Shown here in pieces: positions 51,409-60,942 of a DNA stretch of 64,000 nt; position 1 is the first letter of the stretch, and the number at the start of each line of letters is the position of its first letter. Below the pieces are notes generated by a model. That model worked only from the letters and a program-made list of their open reading frames with translations, searched no databases and had not been told where the DNA came from. Source of the stretch: Rhizophagus clarus (lineage: Eukaryota; Glomeromycota; Glomeromycetes; Glomerales; Glomeraceae); NCBI GenBank assembly GCA_015698045.1, contig BLAL01000066.1, positions 310,001 to 374,000 on the forward strand, given 5' to 3'. The position numbers and the translations under genes are program-made.

Positions 51409-51490
51409 ATTCCATGGGAGGGGAGGGGAATACCGTGGTTTTTTTCCCTTCGGGAAAAAAAACCTTGTTATTCCCAACTCCCCATGGAAT
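51409..51490. repeat. Nested inverted repeat (long hairpin), mitochondrial small-inverted-repeat type
   Basis: Outer arms ATTCCATGGGAG... (from 51409) and ...CTCCCCATGGAAT (to 51490) enclose an inner stem GGTTTTTTTCCC / GGGAAAAAAAACC with a TTC loop at about 51437-51464. The near-perfect inner stem has one bulged base. Composition is much more GC-rich than flanks. Confidence 0.85.
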
Positions 51491-51851
51491 AAATAATACT
51501 AATTTTACCTTATGGTCCTGTCCTGTCCTGTCCTGTTCTATACTATACTACTGTACTGTACTATATATATACACTATAATTAATTAATTAGTATACTATA
51601 AAACCTACTGAAAAAATTTTCGTCTAAATATAGAGTGACAAAGGCAACCGCCGCTAGTCTTTTTTTTTAAAAAAAAAAAATACCGAGAATAAATATGACA
51701 ATGGAAATGGTCATTTACATAAACATTATAGTAAGTTGCTCGTTTCCATATTTAGCTTTATAAAGAGATCAGGATTTATAACAATAGAAATATATTTGTA
51801 TTAGTGTAAAACATATTAGAAAAAATCTAAAAAATCTATAACAGATAATTA

Positions 51852-51975
51852 TTGACTCTTGCATATCTTATTTTTTTTTTTTAATTTATAATTAGATCAT
51901 ATTATAATGATCTTCCATTCTTGACTCCTTTGCATATCTTATCTTTAAATTATAATTAGATCATAATAATCAGAT
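51852..51975. repeat. Imperfect ~70-bp direct tandem duplication
   Basis: 'ttgactc..tgcatatcttat...ataattagatcat' occurs twice back to back, the copies differing by a poly-T expansion and a few substitutions. Confidence 0.75.
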
Positions 51976-53719
51976 GGTAGCAAATTTTATTACGTAATTA
52001 TTGTTATTGAACGGGTGTTTGAACGAGTTTCAAAGATGTTGGTCTTTTGTTGATATTTTGACGTTCCGTTCAATGTCACATACAATTACAGGCTTGGCAT
52101 ATTTTATACTTTGTTGTTTTGTGGAATTTAACATATTATTCCTTTCTAAAACTTCTCAAATCCTTATAAATTCTTATTTTGAATTTGAAACTTGTTAAAA
52201 GGTTACTTTTTTTTTTTTTTTTTTTTACAAATTACTAATTCTAGCTTCATGTGAAGGTGACAAATTTGGTGGGCGATACTAGGTGAGTTCATTTATAATG
52301 TTATTTCGTTAAAGATAGGCAATTCTGTATGTCAGCAAAACTTTGAAGTGAACCATCTTACTAAAACTGAATTATACCGAATAAATAAGAAAATACTTTA
52401 TTGGAGCATGTGTAAGTCATGACGCTACTTAAAGCGTATAACATTAGAAATTGGGTGCGCCGTGCGCGGTTAACTATTATTTAACTTTAGTAATTTATAA
52501 GAAAACTATGTTTATCGACTAAAACTTTAAACAACTCTAACGTCTCCCGGAAAAATGGCAGCTACGTGATTGGGTAAAATCGTAAATCAAATATCATAAC
52601 TGCGGACAAGTATAATCATGTGCTACTGCGGAAATCATCTTTATCGCGTGCCTCTTACCTCTTAACACCACCAGAATTATGTCCAAACTGACACCTGTAT
52701 TTTATGCAAAAAAGGCCGAAAGAGCTCTCATATCCTTTAGCGGTAGGACCTGGTGAAGACAACTTTAAAATAAATTTAATCCAACCGGCAATGGTGTCAA
52801 CCGCGGCAGGTAAATGGGGTTCCTTAATAATAAGAAATAAGGCCCGCTTCTGTTCAATAGAATTTCTCCAAGAATCTGTTCATTGTGAAAGTGTGATCTC
52901 ATCCGGGTAGGAGCCAATGTAGATTACAATAGTTCTTCTTTAGGTACAATACATTTGAAAACAATTGAGTTCCGCGTTTTAGTATAATCTACTGCATTGA
53001 CCATTTACTGTATTAGTTGCGGCAAGTATTACTCAAACAAGTTTATACTAATAATACAATGTATTGGAAACAATAATTAAAGTCTTGTCAAGTTTTAGCA
53101 TTGTTATTGAAAATTTCTGAAAATAATCCGATTTTATATTTACTCCGATTATACTCTGATTTTGATAGCCTCAATAATACCAGGACCCCGAAATATATAT
53201 ATAAGGGTCAGATGACTTTTGAATTTTTTACTAAGTGCTGTGGTATTCTATAAGGTCAGTACGCAAAATTAACACACAACATCGGAAAACTGGAGAAAAT
53301 AAGCAAACTAAATCTTCTGACCTCTGATTTGTAGTGTTGCAATCCGGATATCCGCGGATGGACTAAAGATGTTAGCCGTAATTGATTAGACGATGCCGTA
53401 ATATTACAACATACGGCATTACAGTTATGACACTTTTCGTAATACCGTAATTAGGCCGTAATGCCATAATTGGGCCGTAATGTCGTAATTAGGCTGTAAT
53501 GCCTTAATGCCGCCTAAGGTTGTCTGCCAAAAGTCATTTGGCCCAATGCCGAAAGTTAAAATTCCCTACATAGTGCCGCGGCATAGTTTTGGTATATATA
53601 GTATTAATGTGATAACATTTTTTAATTCTTATTAATAAAAAAAAAATGTTAAAAACGTTTAATGTTTTTTTAATTCGTATTAGTAATAATAAAATGGTTA
53701 ACATTTTTTTAATACAAAT

Positions 53720-54330
53720 TAATAAAGAAAGCCGCGATTTTATTAATAAAGAAAGCCGCGATTTTATTAATAAAGAAAGCCGCGATTTTATTAATAAAGA
53801 AAGCCGCGATTTTATTAATAAAGAAAGCCGCGATTTTATTAATAAAGAAAGCCGCGATTTTATTAATAAAGAAAGCCGCGATTTTATTAATAAAGAAAGC
53901 CGCGATTTTATTAATAAAGAAAGCCGCGATTTTATTAATAAAGAAAGCCGCGATTTTATTAATAAAAAAAAAGCCGCGATTTTATTAATAAAAAATAAGC
54001 CGCGATTTTATTAAAAAAATAAGCCGCGATTTTATTAATAAAAAATAAGCCGCGATTTTATTAATAAAAAATAAGCCGCGATTTTATTAATAAAAATAAG
54101 CCGCGATTTTATTAATGAAAAAAGCCGCGATTTTATTAATAAAAAAAGCCGCGATTTTTGTTAATAAAAAAAAGCCGTGATTTTATTAATAAAAAAAAGC
54201 CGTGATTTTATTAATAAAAAAAGCCGTGATTTTGTTAATAAAAAAAAGCCGCGATTTTGTTAATGAAATAATTTGTTAATAAAAAAAGAGCCGCGATTTT
54301 GTTAATAAAAAAAAATCTGCGATTTTATTA
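53720..54330. repeat. 24-bp tandem array inside the hAT-type element, about 25 copies
   Basis: Unit attaataaagaaagccgcga + tttt (24 bp). The left ten copies are identical and, being a multiple of three, leave an open frame repeating INKESRDF; the right ~15 copies vary in the A run (24-28 bp), with GCCGTG and GTTAAT variants and a broken copy near 54262. Confidence 0.95.
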
Positions 54331-54613
54331 ATGATCTCATTAAAATAAGCCAATCATAATTACGGCATAATTACAACATTACAGCACAATTACGGCATTA
54401 CAACTTTTGCGCTCTGAAGAAGCTAGGTTGCAACCTATTACTTACAACACTGTGTCTTATAATTACAGTTACGGTTAACATCTTTAGGATGGACACATTT
54501 TGACAATTGTACACATATTTAATAAATAAAAATGAGGATTTTTTTTTTGAGTATACCATTAAGATTATATTCCATAACATAATAGATTTAAAGCCCTTTC
54601 CAAATATAAAATT

Positions 54614-54685
54614 AAAGAGAAATCCAATTCGGATTGAAAATTCATCCGACGGATGAAAAATTCAATCCGAATAGGATTTCTCTTT
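54614..54685. repeat. 72-bp near-perfect hairpin with ~35-bp arms
   Basis: Arms AAAGAGAAATCCAATTCGGA... and the reverse complement of ...CCGAATAGGATTTCTCTTT pair almost completely around CATCCGACGGATG. Lies in the right-hand insert of the hAT-type element. Confidence 0.9.
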
Positions 54686-55016
54686 TTTTTTTATTAATAA
54701 TGAAATTTTTAATTTTTCTATATTATACCTTGAGATATTGTCTTAAAAGATATCTCAAAAAAATTCTTGTCTTTATTAACTTAAATTCATGTATAATTGC
54801 CAAAATATGTTCATCCGCGGATATCCGGATTGCAACTCTACTGATTTGAATAATTATACAAATAGTACTAAAATTTTCATTTACTACAAATATATATTAT
54901 ATGAATTTAAATTTTTTTTGCTGTTAACTACACAGTGAAAAGATTTTTCCTTAAATTATCATGTGCTATTTAATTATATAAAAGACGTGACAAATAACTC
55001 GTACTATATATAATAA

Positions 55017-55317
55017 GTGTTGTGATCCGTCAATCCGTAAGTAAAACATTTATGAGCATTAAGTCAATAAATAAAAAAATTTTTTTTAAGATATTTTATG
55101 AATATATCTCAAATATACAAAATTAAAAAAAAAAAATTTTTCTTAATAATAAAAGTAAAAAGAAATTTAATTCATCCAGATGAATGGAAAATTCAATCTT
55201 AATTTCTCTTTTTTTTTATGTTTAAAAGAGGTTTAAATTTCACTAGATTGTGCATTAAGATGTTTGTTATCTTGAGATAACTCAAAAAAAAATTCTAACC
55301 TTTGGATCGTAACTCTA
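55017..55317. mobile_element. Degenerate relative of the hAT-type element's right part
   Basis: Ends resemble hAT termini: GTGTTGTGATCC at 55017 and the reverse complement of ...GGATCGTAACTCTA at 55317 (TAGAGTTACGATCC). Internally it repeats, in the same order, the decayed hairpin (AAAGAAATTTAATTCATCC...TTCAATCTTAATTTCTCTTT) and a 'cttgagata...ctcaaaaaaaattct' motif found at 54731-54765. No clear target duplication. Confidence 0.5.
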
Positions 55318-55842
55318 ACGCATTTAATTTCATAATAGTATATTATATATAATCGTACTAAAAATACACAACTTAAAACCCTAACATTAAAAAAAGTACG
55401 TTAAAAATACGCAACCAAATAATCTGACTATAACTAAAAAATACTTATATTATACGCAAATAAGAATCTTGCCTCAAAAAATATTTCTATGATGGCTATG
55501 CAATTGTTGATCCTACCCCTACATAGGGTCCTATAATACCCTTATCTAATTTGTAACCCGATTTTCTCCGGTTTTCTTATCCATTGCACACAAAATAAAT
55601 AATTTGATAATACTGACGAAACTCAAAAAATTGATGATCTAATATTTATAAATAAATATTCGAAAAATTAAACATTGACCATAAAAAAAAAAATATTATA
55701 CGAGAATATTTCAAGGATAAAGATTTAATGTACAAATATGTATATCATAAAGAAACCAAGTTTACCGTAAAAAAATACTTTTATTTGTAGATTATGGCTG
55801 ATAATATGAATAAAAATAACAACAATACTGTTTCAACTACTG

Positions 55843-56191
55843 TTACGATGTAGAATATGTGTCAAAATAATTAATCGACTTTGCGTCTTTGCGTCGTCTA
55901 ATTCGATTCATCGGCCAGAACTCGATGTGACGATTCGCGATAAATTGATTTTGGTTTATGATGACCATTTTTCTTTTACCTATAATTAAATTTATGGTAA
56001 TCACTAATATACCGATTATTATTATAAATTTTGTGATATTACATATATTACGTTTACCCAAAGTCTTTAAATTACAATACGAACCATTAACAATTTCTCA
56101 TCAACTTCATCTCTTTAGAAATTCTTCCGAAAAGATTTCATTATTCGGTTCATCATCATTGGATACAACGTCCAAATCATTAGTAAAATAA
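55843..56191. other. Overlapping open frames on both strands, possible small membrane protein
   Basis: Plus strand 55958-56191 starts at an ATG and reads MMTIFLLPIIKFMVITNIPI...HQLHLFRNSSEKISLFGSS, a hydrophobic N-terminus with a Ser-rich polar tail. Minus strand 56061-55843 reads a hydrophobic helix (ITKFIIIIGILVITINLII) followed by a basic tail (MNRIRRRKDAKS) but begins at TTG, needing an upstream exon. The plus frame has the AT-rich third positions usual here; the minus frame does not. Either could be chance. No family recognised. Confidence 0.25.
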
Positions 56192-56460
56192 TAAGAGAAA
56201 AAAACCATAGAAAGACAATCTTTTAATTATTCTAATCACACAAACGCGAGAAGCAGTAATGAATTGTCAAAGTTTTACTGTGCGTGGCGCGTATTAGCCG
56301 CATTACGAATTTTATATGAAATTTTACTGTATTTTGAAACGTGTAGCAACTGATTTTTTAGTTTTTACGTAAAATAATTGTTCATATTTATTATAAATAA
56401 AAAAAAAATGAAAAATGAGACTATATATATATATATATATATATAAATCTAATTTAGGTG

Positions 56461-59400
56461 CTAAATCCTTCCTTTCTTCTCAAAAGATTCTACCAATTTA
56501 TTTATAGGGTTCTCATCTGAAGCATCAAGCTCCTCTATATACTGATTGCCTAATTCTAAGAGATAAGGAACACTTTCGTAATCATCTAAACTTATTGGTT
56601 CTTCAAACAAAACTTGCCATCGTTGATAACCATTTCCCAATAAACTATACATTGAATTATCAGTATTGCCTTCTTGTTGTGGTAGTACTACTTTGTGAAG
56701 ATTTTGTGCCCAAAAAAGATTACCACGATATGGGTCAGGATTTAAAGGGTCTGGCACATAGAGTCCTGTACCTAAAGAAAGAACAGAAATCTTCTCTTTT
56801 GCTACCTTATATTGAATAGCTTTCTCATATGCCATCATTGATGGATTATTGTGATGTAAACCTCCGTCTAGGAAAAAGCCCCTGCCATTTATCTCATGAG
56901 GTGGGAAAAAGGTAGGTGCAGCCGTTGTTGCCATTAAAGTATCATAAAAAGTGTCGTTATTTGAATAACCATACTGATCATCATAGCGTGTAAATAAATG
57001 TGTATGTGTTAAATTATTTTCATCAACTGCAGGAATAACTAATTCTGTAAGTGCTTTACATAGGCGCACATTTCCGAAAAGATCAAAAAACAATGAACAG
57101 CGATCTTTGTTAGCATATCTTGGTTTGAACAATGTCCATGAATTATTTTTGGCAAATAAATCTTTTACTTGATTCTGATAAAGATTTATTATATCCAAAG
57201 CTGAAAACTTTGGTTTTGAATTTGAACATAAATAATACGGTACGTTACTTTCATTATATATTATTTGCCAGAATGGTGTCGATAGTCCAGCGGCAATAAT
57301 CCCTCCTGTTGATGTTCCAGACACCATGTTAAATAGATGAGAAATCGGTCTATGGGTGCGAGATTCTATTTCGCTGAGCCATAGAGCGGGCATTATTCCA
57401 CAAACACCTCCTCCATCAATTGAAAGAATATTGTAAGTAGGGCTAGTCTCTTTGTTATGAGAATTTTTTAAATAGTACGTTTCATATTTAATAACCTTTT
57501 TTTCTTTCTCGTAGTAATCTAGACGCCATTTAATTGTATTTTCTTTACTTATCTTTTTGAGAAATAATCTTTGTTCATCAGCTAACTTGTTTTTATTATC
57601 TAGTTTCAATGCCTCAATAATACTCCCTTCAGCATTCTTATAATCAGCCTTCCTACGATAAGCAATACTACGAAAGCACCAATATTCCGATAAAGAAGTT
57701 AAATTTGGACTGGCGCTAGAAAGTTGAATAACTTGAGTATATTTTGACAATTTAAGTAGACATTTTGCAAAGCCGAGTGTAGCGTCTAAATTTTTTGGAT
57801 CTATTTCACGTGCTTTTTCATAGCTCTTTTGAGCAACTTTCCAATGACGTAAGCTGTCCAAGCGATTGATTTTTTCCTCTTTCTCGGCTAATTGCTCATA
57901 ACAAACTGCTATTTTATTATAAAGACGTACTTTTTCCTGGTTTGAAATTGCTTGTCTTAGTTGTTGATTTAGATAATTGATGTATTTATCATCCATGTAA
58001 GTGATTAGAGATAATTTAGGCGATTTTTTAGATGATTCCTTGGGTAACTCCTTACCACCAATGATCCATAATAAATCCTCTAAAACTTCATGACGCCATT
58101 TGGCTGCATTAACAAATTGATAATTACTGTCAATCGAATTTTGAACTTCTTTAATAGTTTCAATAGCTCGTTCAATTTCTTCTTTACCAGCATCTAATAT
58201 ATCAAAAATTGCTCGATTAATTTTTGTAATGTTGCGTATTTCTTCTAATCTTGATTGAAAAGGCATTTCTTGAGAATCATTCTTATGGTCTCCAGCTATA
58301 TCACTATATTCTTCAAGTGAGACATAATCTTTAAATTTATTAAAAGTACTACTTATAATGTATTTAATATTTTTTATTTCGTGTTTTTTACGTAATTCAA
58401 AAATACGATTATCGAGAGTTTTAGCCTCAGTTTCAAGTTTTTCACTCAACACTCCATCAAAAGCATTCGTTGCAAGTGACTTTAAGTTCTTTGTAGTTTT
58501 TCCTTCTATTCTTATTTTCCCACTACTTAAGACCTCACCAAGTAAATTTAGAAGGTAAGCAATACCATCAGATCTAAAACCATAACCTAAGAGAGTATCT
58601 ATTATGTTATCAACATTTATAAAATCTTCACGTTTTTTTAATTTTACGAGGCTAACACCCGTCTTAAATTCTACAGAAAGTTCATCAAGAAATTTCTGAT
58701 AATCCCCTTGATCATAAGCTTTTAGTGTTTCACCCATAATATTATTGAGTTTTTCACGAATTTCTGGCTCTTCTAAAAGAAGGGTACCTTTTTTCCATAA
58801 GTTTACACCAGCCCAAATACCTAATCCAAGAGTGAATATTCCTCCAATAAGTGCAAGTGGACCACCAACTGAAGCACCAGCTCCTATTATAGCTACTGCT
58901 TGACAAATATCAGCGAAACCAGCTACAGCTACTGAACCTCCTATAGCGATTCCGCTTCCCATAGCCATGCCTCCCGCTACTTTATGTTTTAAAGCACGAT
59001 TCTTAGCATGCAAAATTACTTCTTTAGGAGCTTGATAATGAACCAAACTACGATCTGCTTTAAGCATTAATCTAACACTAATTTTGGTCATATCATTATT
59101 AATTGATTCTTGAATAGTCTTTTTATCGAAAGTGGAAATTTCCTCGTCCACTGTTTTTATTAATGCCATTGTATTATTAGGTCTATCTACTAGATTGATC
59201 TCAGTATCTAATTTAGTTGATTCTGTAGTATTCACTGTAGTGTTACCATTTGTGTCCATTATAGGATCCCCACCTTTAACTTTATCAAAAATACTTTTCG
59301 TTTTGATAAAATCCTGTTGCGTGACCTTTTGAGAATTCTTAAGCTGTAATTGAATTGCTGATAAAGCATATAATTGCGCCTCTACAAATTTATTAGCAAT

Positions 59401-60639
59401 GTATAAACATAATGCCATATTTTCTCGTAATTCTACTTGTTTTTTTAGATTATTAATTTTATCAGCAATTTTACAAGCTGCTCTATACTGTTGATACGCT
59501 AATATTCCATTATCCATGATAAAAAGGTTTAATTTTTCAGAAGGAATTCCTTTAATATCATTTTCATTTAATAATTTCAATCTTTCCCATCGACCTTTAA
59601 GTGCGTTATTATAATCAACCGCTATTTTCCAAAGGTTGTTTGCTTTTTTTTCATAAAAAGTCAGATAACCTTCGTTCTGAGAAATTTCTTCCAAGTCAGT
59701 TAATAAGCTTTCTTTAAATTCTAGAGCAGAATTAAATAGTTCAACACCTAGGCCTCGATGTTTTTCTTGAAGCCAACTTGGAGTATTAGGTCGACTCGTT
59801 TTATCAGAGTGAAAATATAAAGCAATATCTCTGAATCGCTTATTAATTCCTTCCTCAGTAAAGAGAGTATTGCTAAATAAAATTTTGTTTTTATTTGGAG
59901 AATTCAATGTATGATTAATAAAAGCCAATCTATTTGAATAAGCTATTTTACTAATTAATGATTTTAAAATACTTAAAGAAGAAATCAATAGTTTCTTGTT
60001 TTCCTTAAATTTTGATTTTTGATCATTACTAATATTTGCAGTCTGAGATGATTCCAAATCGATTAATGATTCATTAATCGGACTATCTGCAATTCTATGC
60101 AAAATAATTTCACACGTAACGATATCTTTATAATCATCAAAAGATTTGGGTATATTATTAAGTTGTTCAAAAGTTTTTCGGATAGATTTAATAATGTCAT
60201 CCTCTAAAATATTTTTAATATTTCCTAATTCTTTTTCCATAATATCTTTAGTATTCACATCATTATTTTCTTCCTCAGAATTGGTAGTTTGATCGAGATC
60301 ATTTAGAGTAACTTCTAAAAATAATCTTGACTTTGAATTGTAGGTATTTATTTTATCGGGATCTTTAGAAAACTCTTTAAATATTTTTGCTAGATTTTCT
60401 TGTTTTTTAGCCTTATTCACTTCACCGATAATTGTTAAATAATTAGCATTTGATACGTGATACTTGTATCTAAAAAGTCCATATTGTTCATCATCATCAT
60501 CTTCTAGTTTGTCAATTAATTCTTTTCCTTCTTTAAATTTTTGCTCAATCTCAGAATGATTTAAAGTTTTATCTTGAATTTGAAGTTTAATTAAACTTTC
60601 TAATTCTAAGAAAATATTTTCAATTTGAAATATTGACAT
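56461..60639 (-). CDS. Large patatin-like phospholipase with TPR-like repeats, glycine-zipper segment and J-like region (1,392 aa)
   Basis: Single exon. The C-terminal patatin domain (about residues 1070-1290) has oxyanion-hole DGGGVCG (D1075), nucleophile GTSTGG (S1110) and catalytic DGG (D1258), so it is expected to be an active lipid acyl hydrolase. Before it, ~926-1013 reads like TPR helices (WKVAQKSYEKAREIDPKNLDATLGFAKCL; YKNAEGSIIEALKLDNKN). Residues ~554-615 are a hydrophobic Gly/Ala-rich run with repeated G-x3-G spacing (GGMAMGSGIAIGG...GAGASVGGPLALIGG) able to insert in membranes. Around residue 277 the motif RFRDIALYFHSDK resembles helix II plus the HPD loop of J-domains, with HSD in place of HPD. 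The rest is helical, including coiled coil at ~640-900. No NACHT or NB-ARC nucleotide-binding motif is visible. Substrate and trigger unknown; a stress or immune-type effector is speculation. Confidence 0.87.
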   Translation of the reverse strand: MSIFQIENIFLELESLIKLQIQDKTLNHSEIEQKFKEGKELIDKLEDDDDEQYGLFRYKYHVSNANYLTIIGEVNKAKKQENLAKIFKEFSKDPDKINTYNSKSRLFLEVTLNDLDQTTNSEEENNDVNTKDIMEKELGNIKNILEDDIIKSIRKTFEQLNNIPKSFDDYKDIVTCEIILHRIADSPINESLIDLESSQTANISNDQKSKFKENKKLLISSLSILKSLISKIAYSNRLAFINHTLNSPNKNKILFSNTLFTEEGINKRFRDIALYFHSDKTSRPNTPSWLQEKHRGLGVELFNSALEFKESLLTDLEEISQNEGYLTFYEKKANNLWKIAVDYNNALKGRWERLKLLNENDIKGIPSEKLNLFIMDNGILAYQQYRAACKIADKINNLKKQVELRENMALCLYIANKFVEAQLYALSAIQLQLKNSQKVTQQDFIKTKSIFDKVKGGDPIMDTNGNTTVNTTESTKLDTEINLVDRPNNTMALIKTVDEEISTFDKKTIQESINNDMTKISVRLMLKADRSLVHYQAPKEVILHAKNRALKHKVAGGMAMGSGIAIGGSVAVAGFADICQAVAIIGAGASVGGPLALIGGIFTLGLGIWAGVNLWKKGTLLLEEPEIREKLNNIMGETLKAYDQGDYQKFLDELSVEFKTGVSLVKLKKREDFINVDNIIDTLLGYGFRSDGIAYLLNLLGEVLSSGKIRIEGKTTKNLKSLATNAFDGVLSEKLETEAKTLDNRIFELRKKHEIKNIKYIISSTFNKFKDYVSLEEYSDIAGDHKNDSQEMPFQSRLEEIRNITKINRAIFDILDAGKEEIERAIETIKEVQNSIDSNYQFVNAAKWRHEVLEDLLWIIGGKELPKESSKKSPKLSLITYMDDKYINYLNQQLRQAISNQEKVRLYNKIAVCYEQLAEKEEKINRLDSLRHWKVAQKSYEKAREIDPKNLDATLGFAKCLLKLSKYTQVIQLSSASPNLTSLSEYWCFRSIAYRRKADYKNAEGSIIEALKLDNKNKLADEQRLFLKKISKENTIKWRLDYYEKEKKVIKYETYYLKNSHNKETSPTYNILSIDGGGVCGIMPALWLSEIESRTHRPISHLFNMVSGTSTGGIIAAGLSTPFWQIIYNESNVPYYLCSNSKPKFSALDIINLYQNQVKDLFAKNNSWTLFKPRYANKDRCSLFFDLFGNVRLCKALTELVIPAVDENNLTHTHLFTRYDDQYGYSNNDTFYDTLMATTAAPTFFPPHEINGRGFFLDGGLHHNNPSMMAYEKAIQYKVAKEKISVLSLGTGLYVPDPLNPDPYRGNLFWAQNLHKVVLPQQEGNTDNSMYSLLGNGYQRWQVLFEEPISLDDYESVPYLLELGNQYIEELDASDENPINKLVESFEKKGRI

Positions 60640-60942
60640 GATGATTTATTTATCAAGTTGCATTCTCTTTTACAAAAAAAAAACCAACAAACTTATGAAT
60701 ACAAGAATTAAAAAAAACAAAGCTTTAAATACAAAAAAAAAAAAAAAAATCATTACAACGTACAAACAAGATGATCTAGATATTTTTTATTGTTAAATCA
60801 CATGTTAAATTGCATTGGAAACTTTTTGAATGAGACTTTAAAAGGGGAATATTAAATAAGATTGAAGAATTGTGTAATATTTTTAAAAGGGATAGATCTA
60901 TAATCCTCAAAACTAACTATATTGGGTTATTAACATTGTGAA

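Larger units (their letters stand above)
51293..53331. other. Intergenic with hairpin and short direct repeats, no gene recognised
   Basis: Contains the hairpin at 51409-51490, a CTGTC pentamer run near 51517-51537, a ~70-bp imperfect direct duplication (about 51852-51912 and 51921-51975, sharing 'gcatatctta' and 'ttataattagatcat'), and a slightly GC-richer stretch at 52560-52920 with no recognisable product. Confidence 0.5.
53332..54840. mobile_element. Non-autonomous hAT-type DNA transposon, 1,509 bp
   Basis: Left terminal repeat 53332-53360 begins TAGTGTTGCAATCCGGATAT; the reverse complement of 54812-54840 begins TAGAGTTGCAATCCGGATAT. The two 29-bp ends match at 28 positions. An exact 8-bp direct repeat CTGATTTG flanks the element (53324-53331 and 54841-54848). 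An 8-bp target duplication with TAG/CAG-starting ends is the hAT signature. There is no transposase. Inside are inverted 'GCCGTAAT'-rich subterminal regions, a 24-bp tandem array, and a 325-bp asymmetric block on the right side (after CTAAAGATGTTA at ~54486) containing a 72-bp hairpin, probably a later nested insertion. Confidence 0.88.
54849..56460. other. Intergenic with relic element and one ambiguous coding-like patch
   Basis: Apart from the element at 55017-55317 this is AT-rich DNA. The segment 55843-56191 has overlapping open frames on both strands (described separately). A TA microsatellite lies near 56423-56445 just beyond the patatin gene's stop. Confidence 0.45.

Noticed and set aside
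51409-51435. Possible G-quadruplex (gggaggggagggg)
   Set aside because: Only three G runs of at least three are present; a fourth is missing, so it is better explained as a hairpin arm.
51309-51587. 92-aa frame across the nested hairpin
   Set aside because: Its composition is dictated by the inverted repeat and the CTGTC run; it is not a plausible protein.
52704-52910. 68-aa frame in a slightly GC-richer stretch
   Set aside because: Peptide has no recognisable motif and no neighbouring exon could be joined; kept only as a compositional note.
53646-54014. 122-aa open frame repeating INKESRDF
   Set aside because: It is created by the 24-bp tandem unit being a multiple of three; it breaks as soon as units change length, and the DNA lies inside a transposon. 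No coding evidence.
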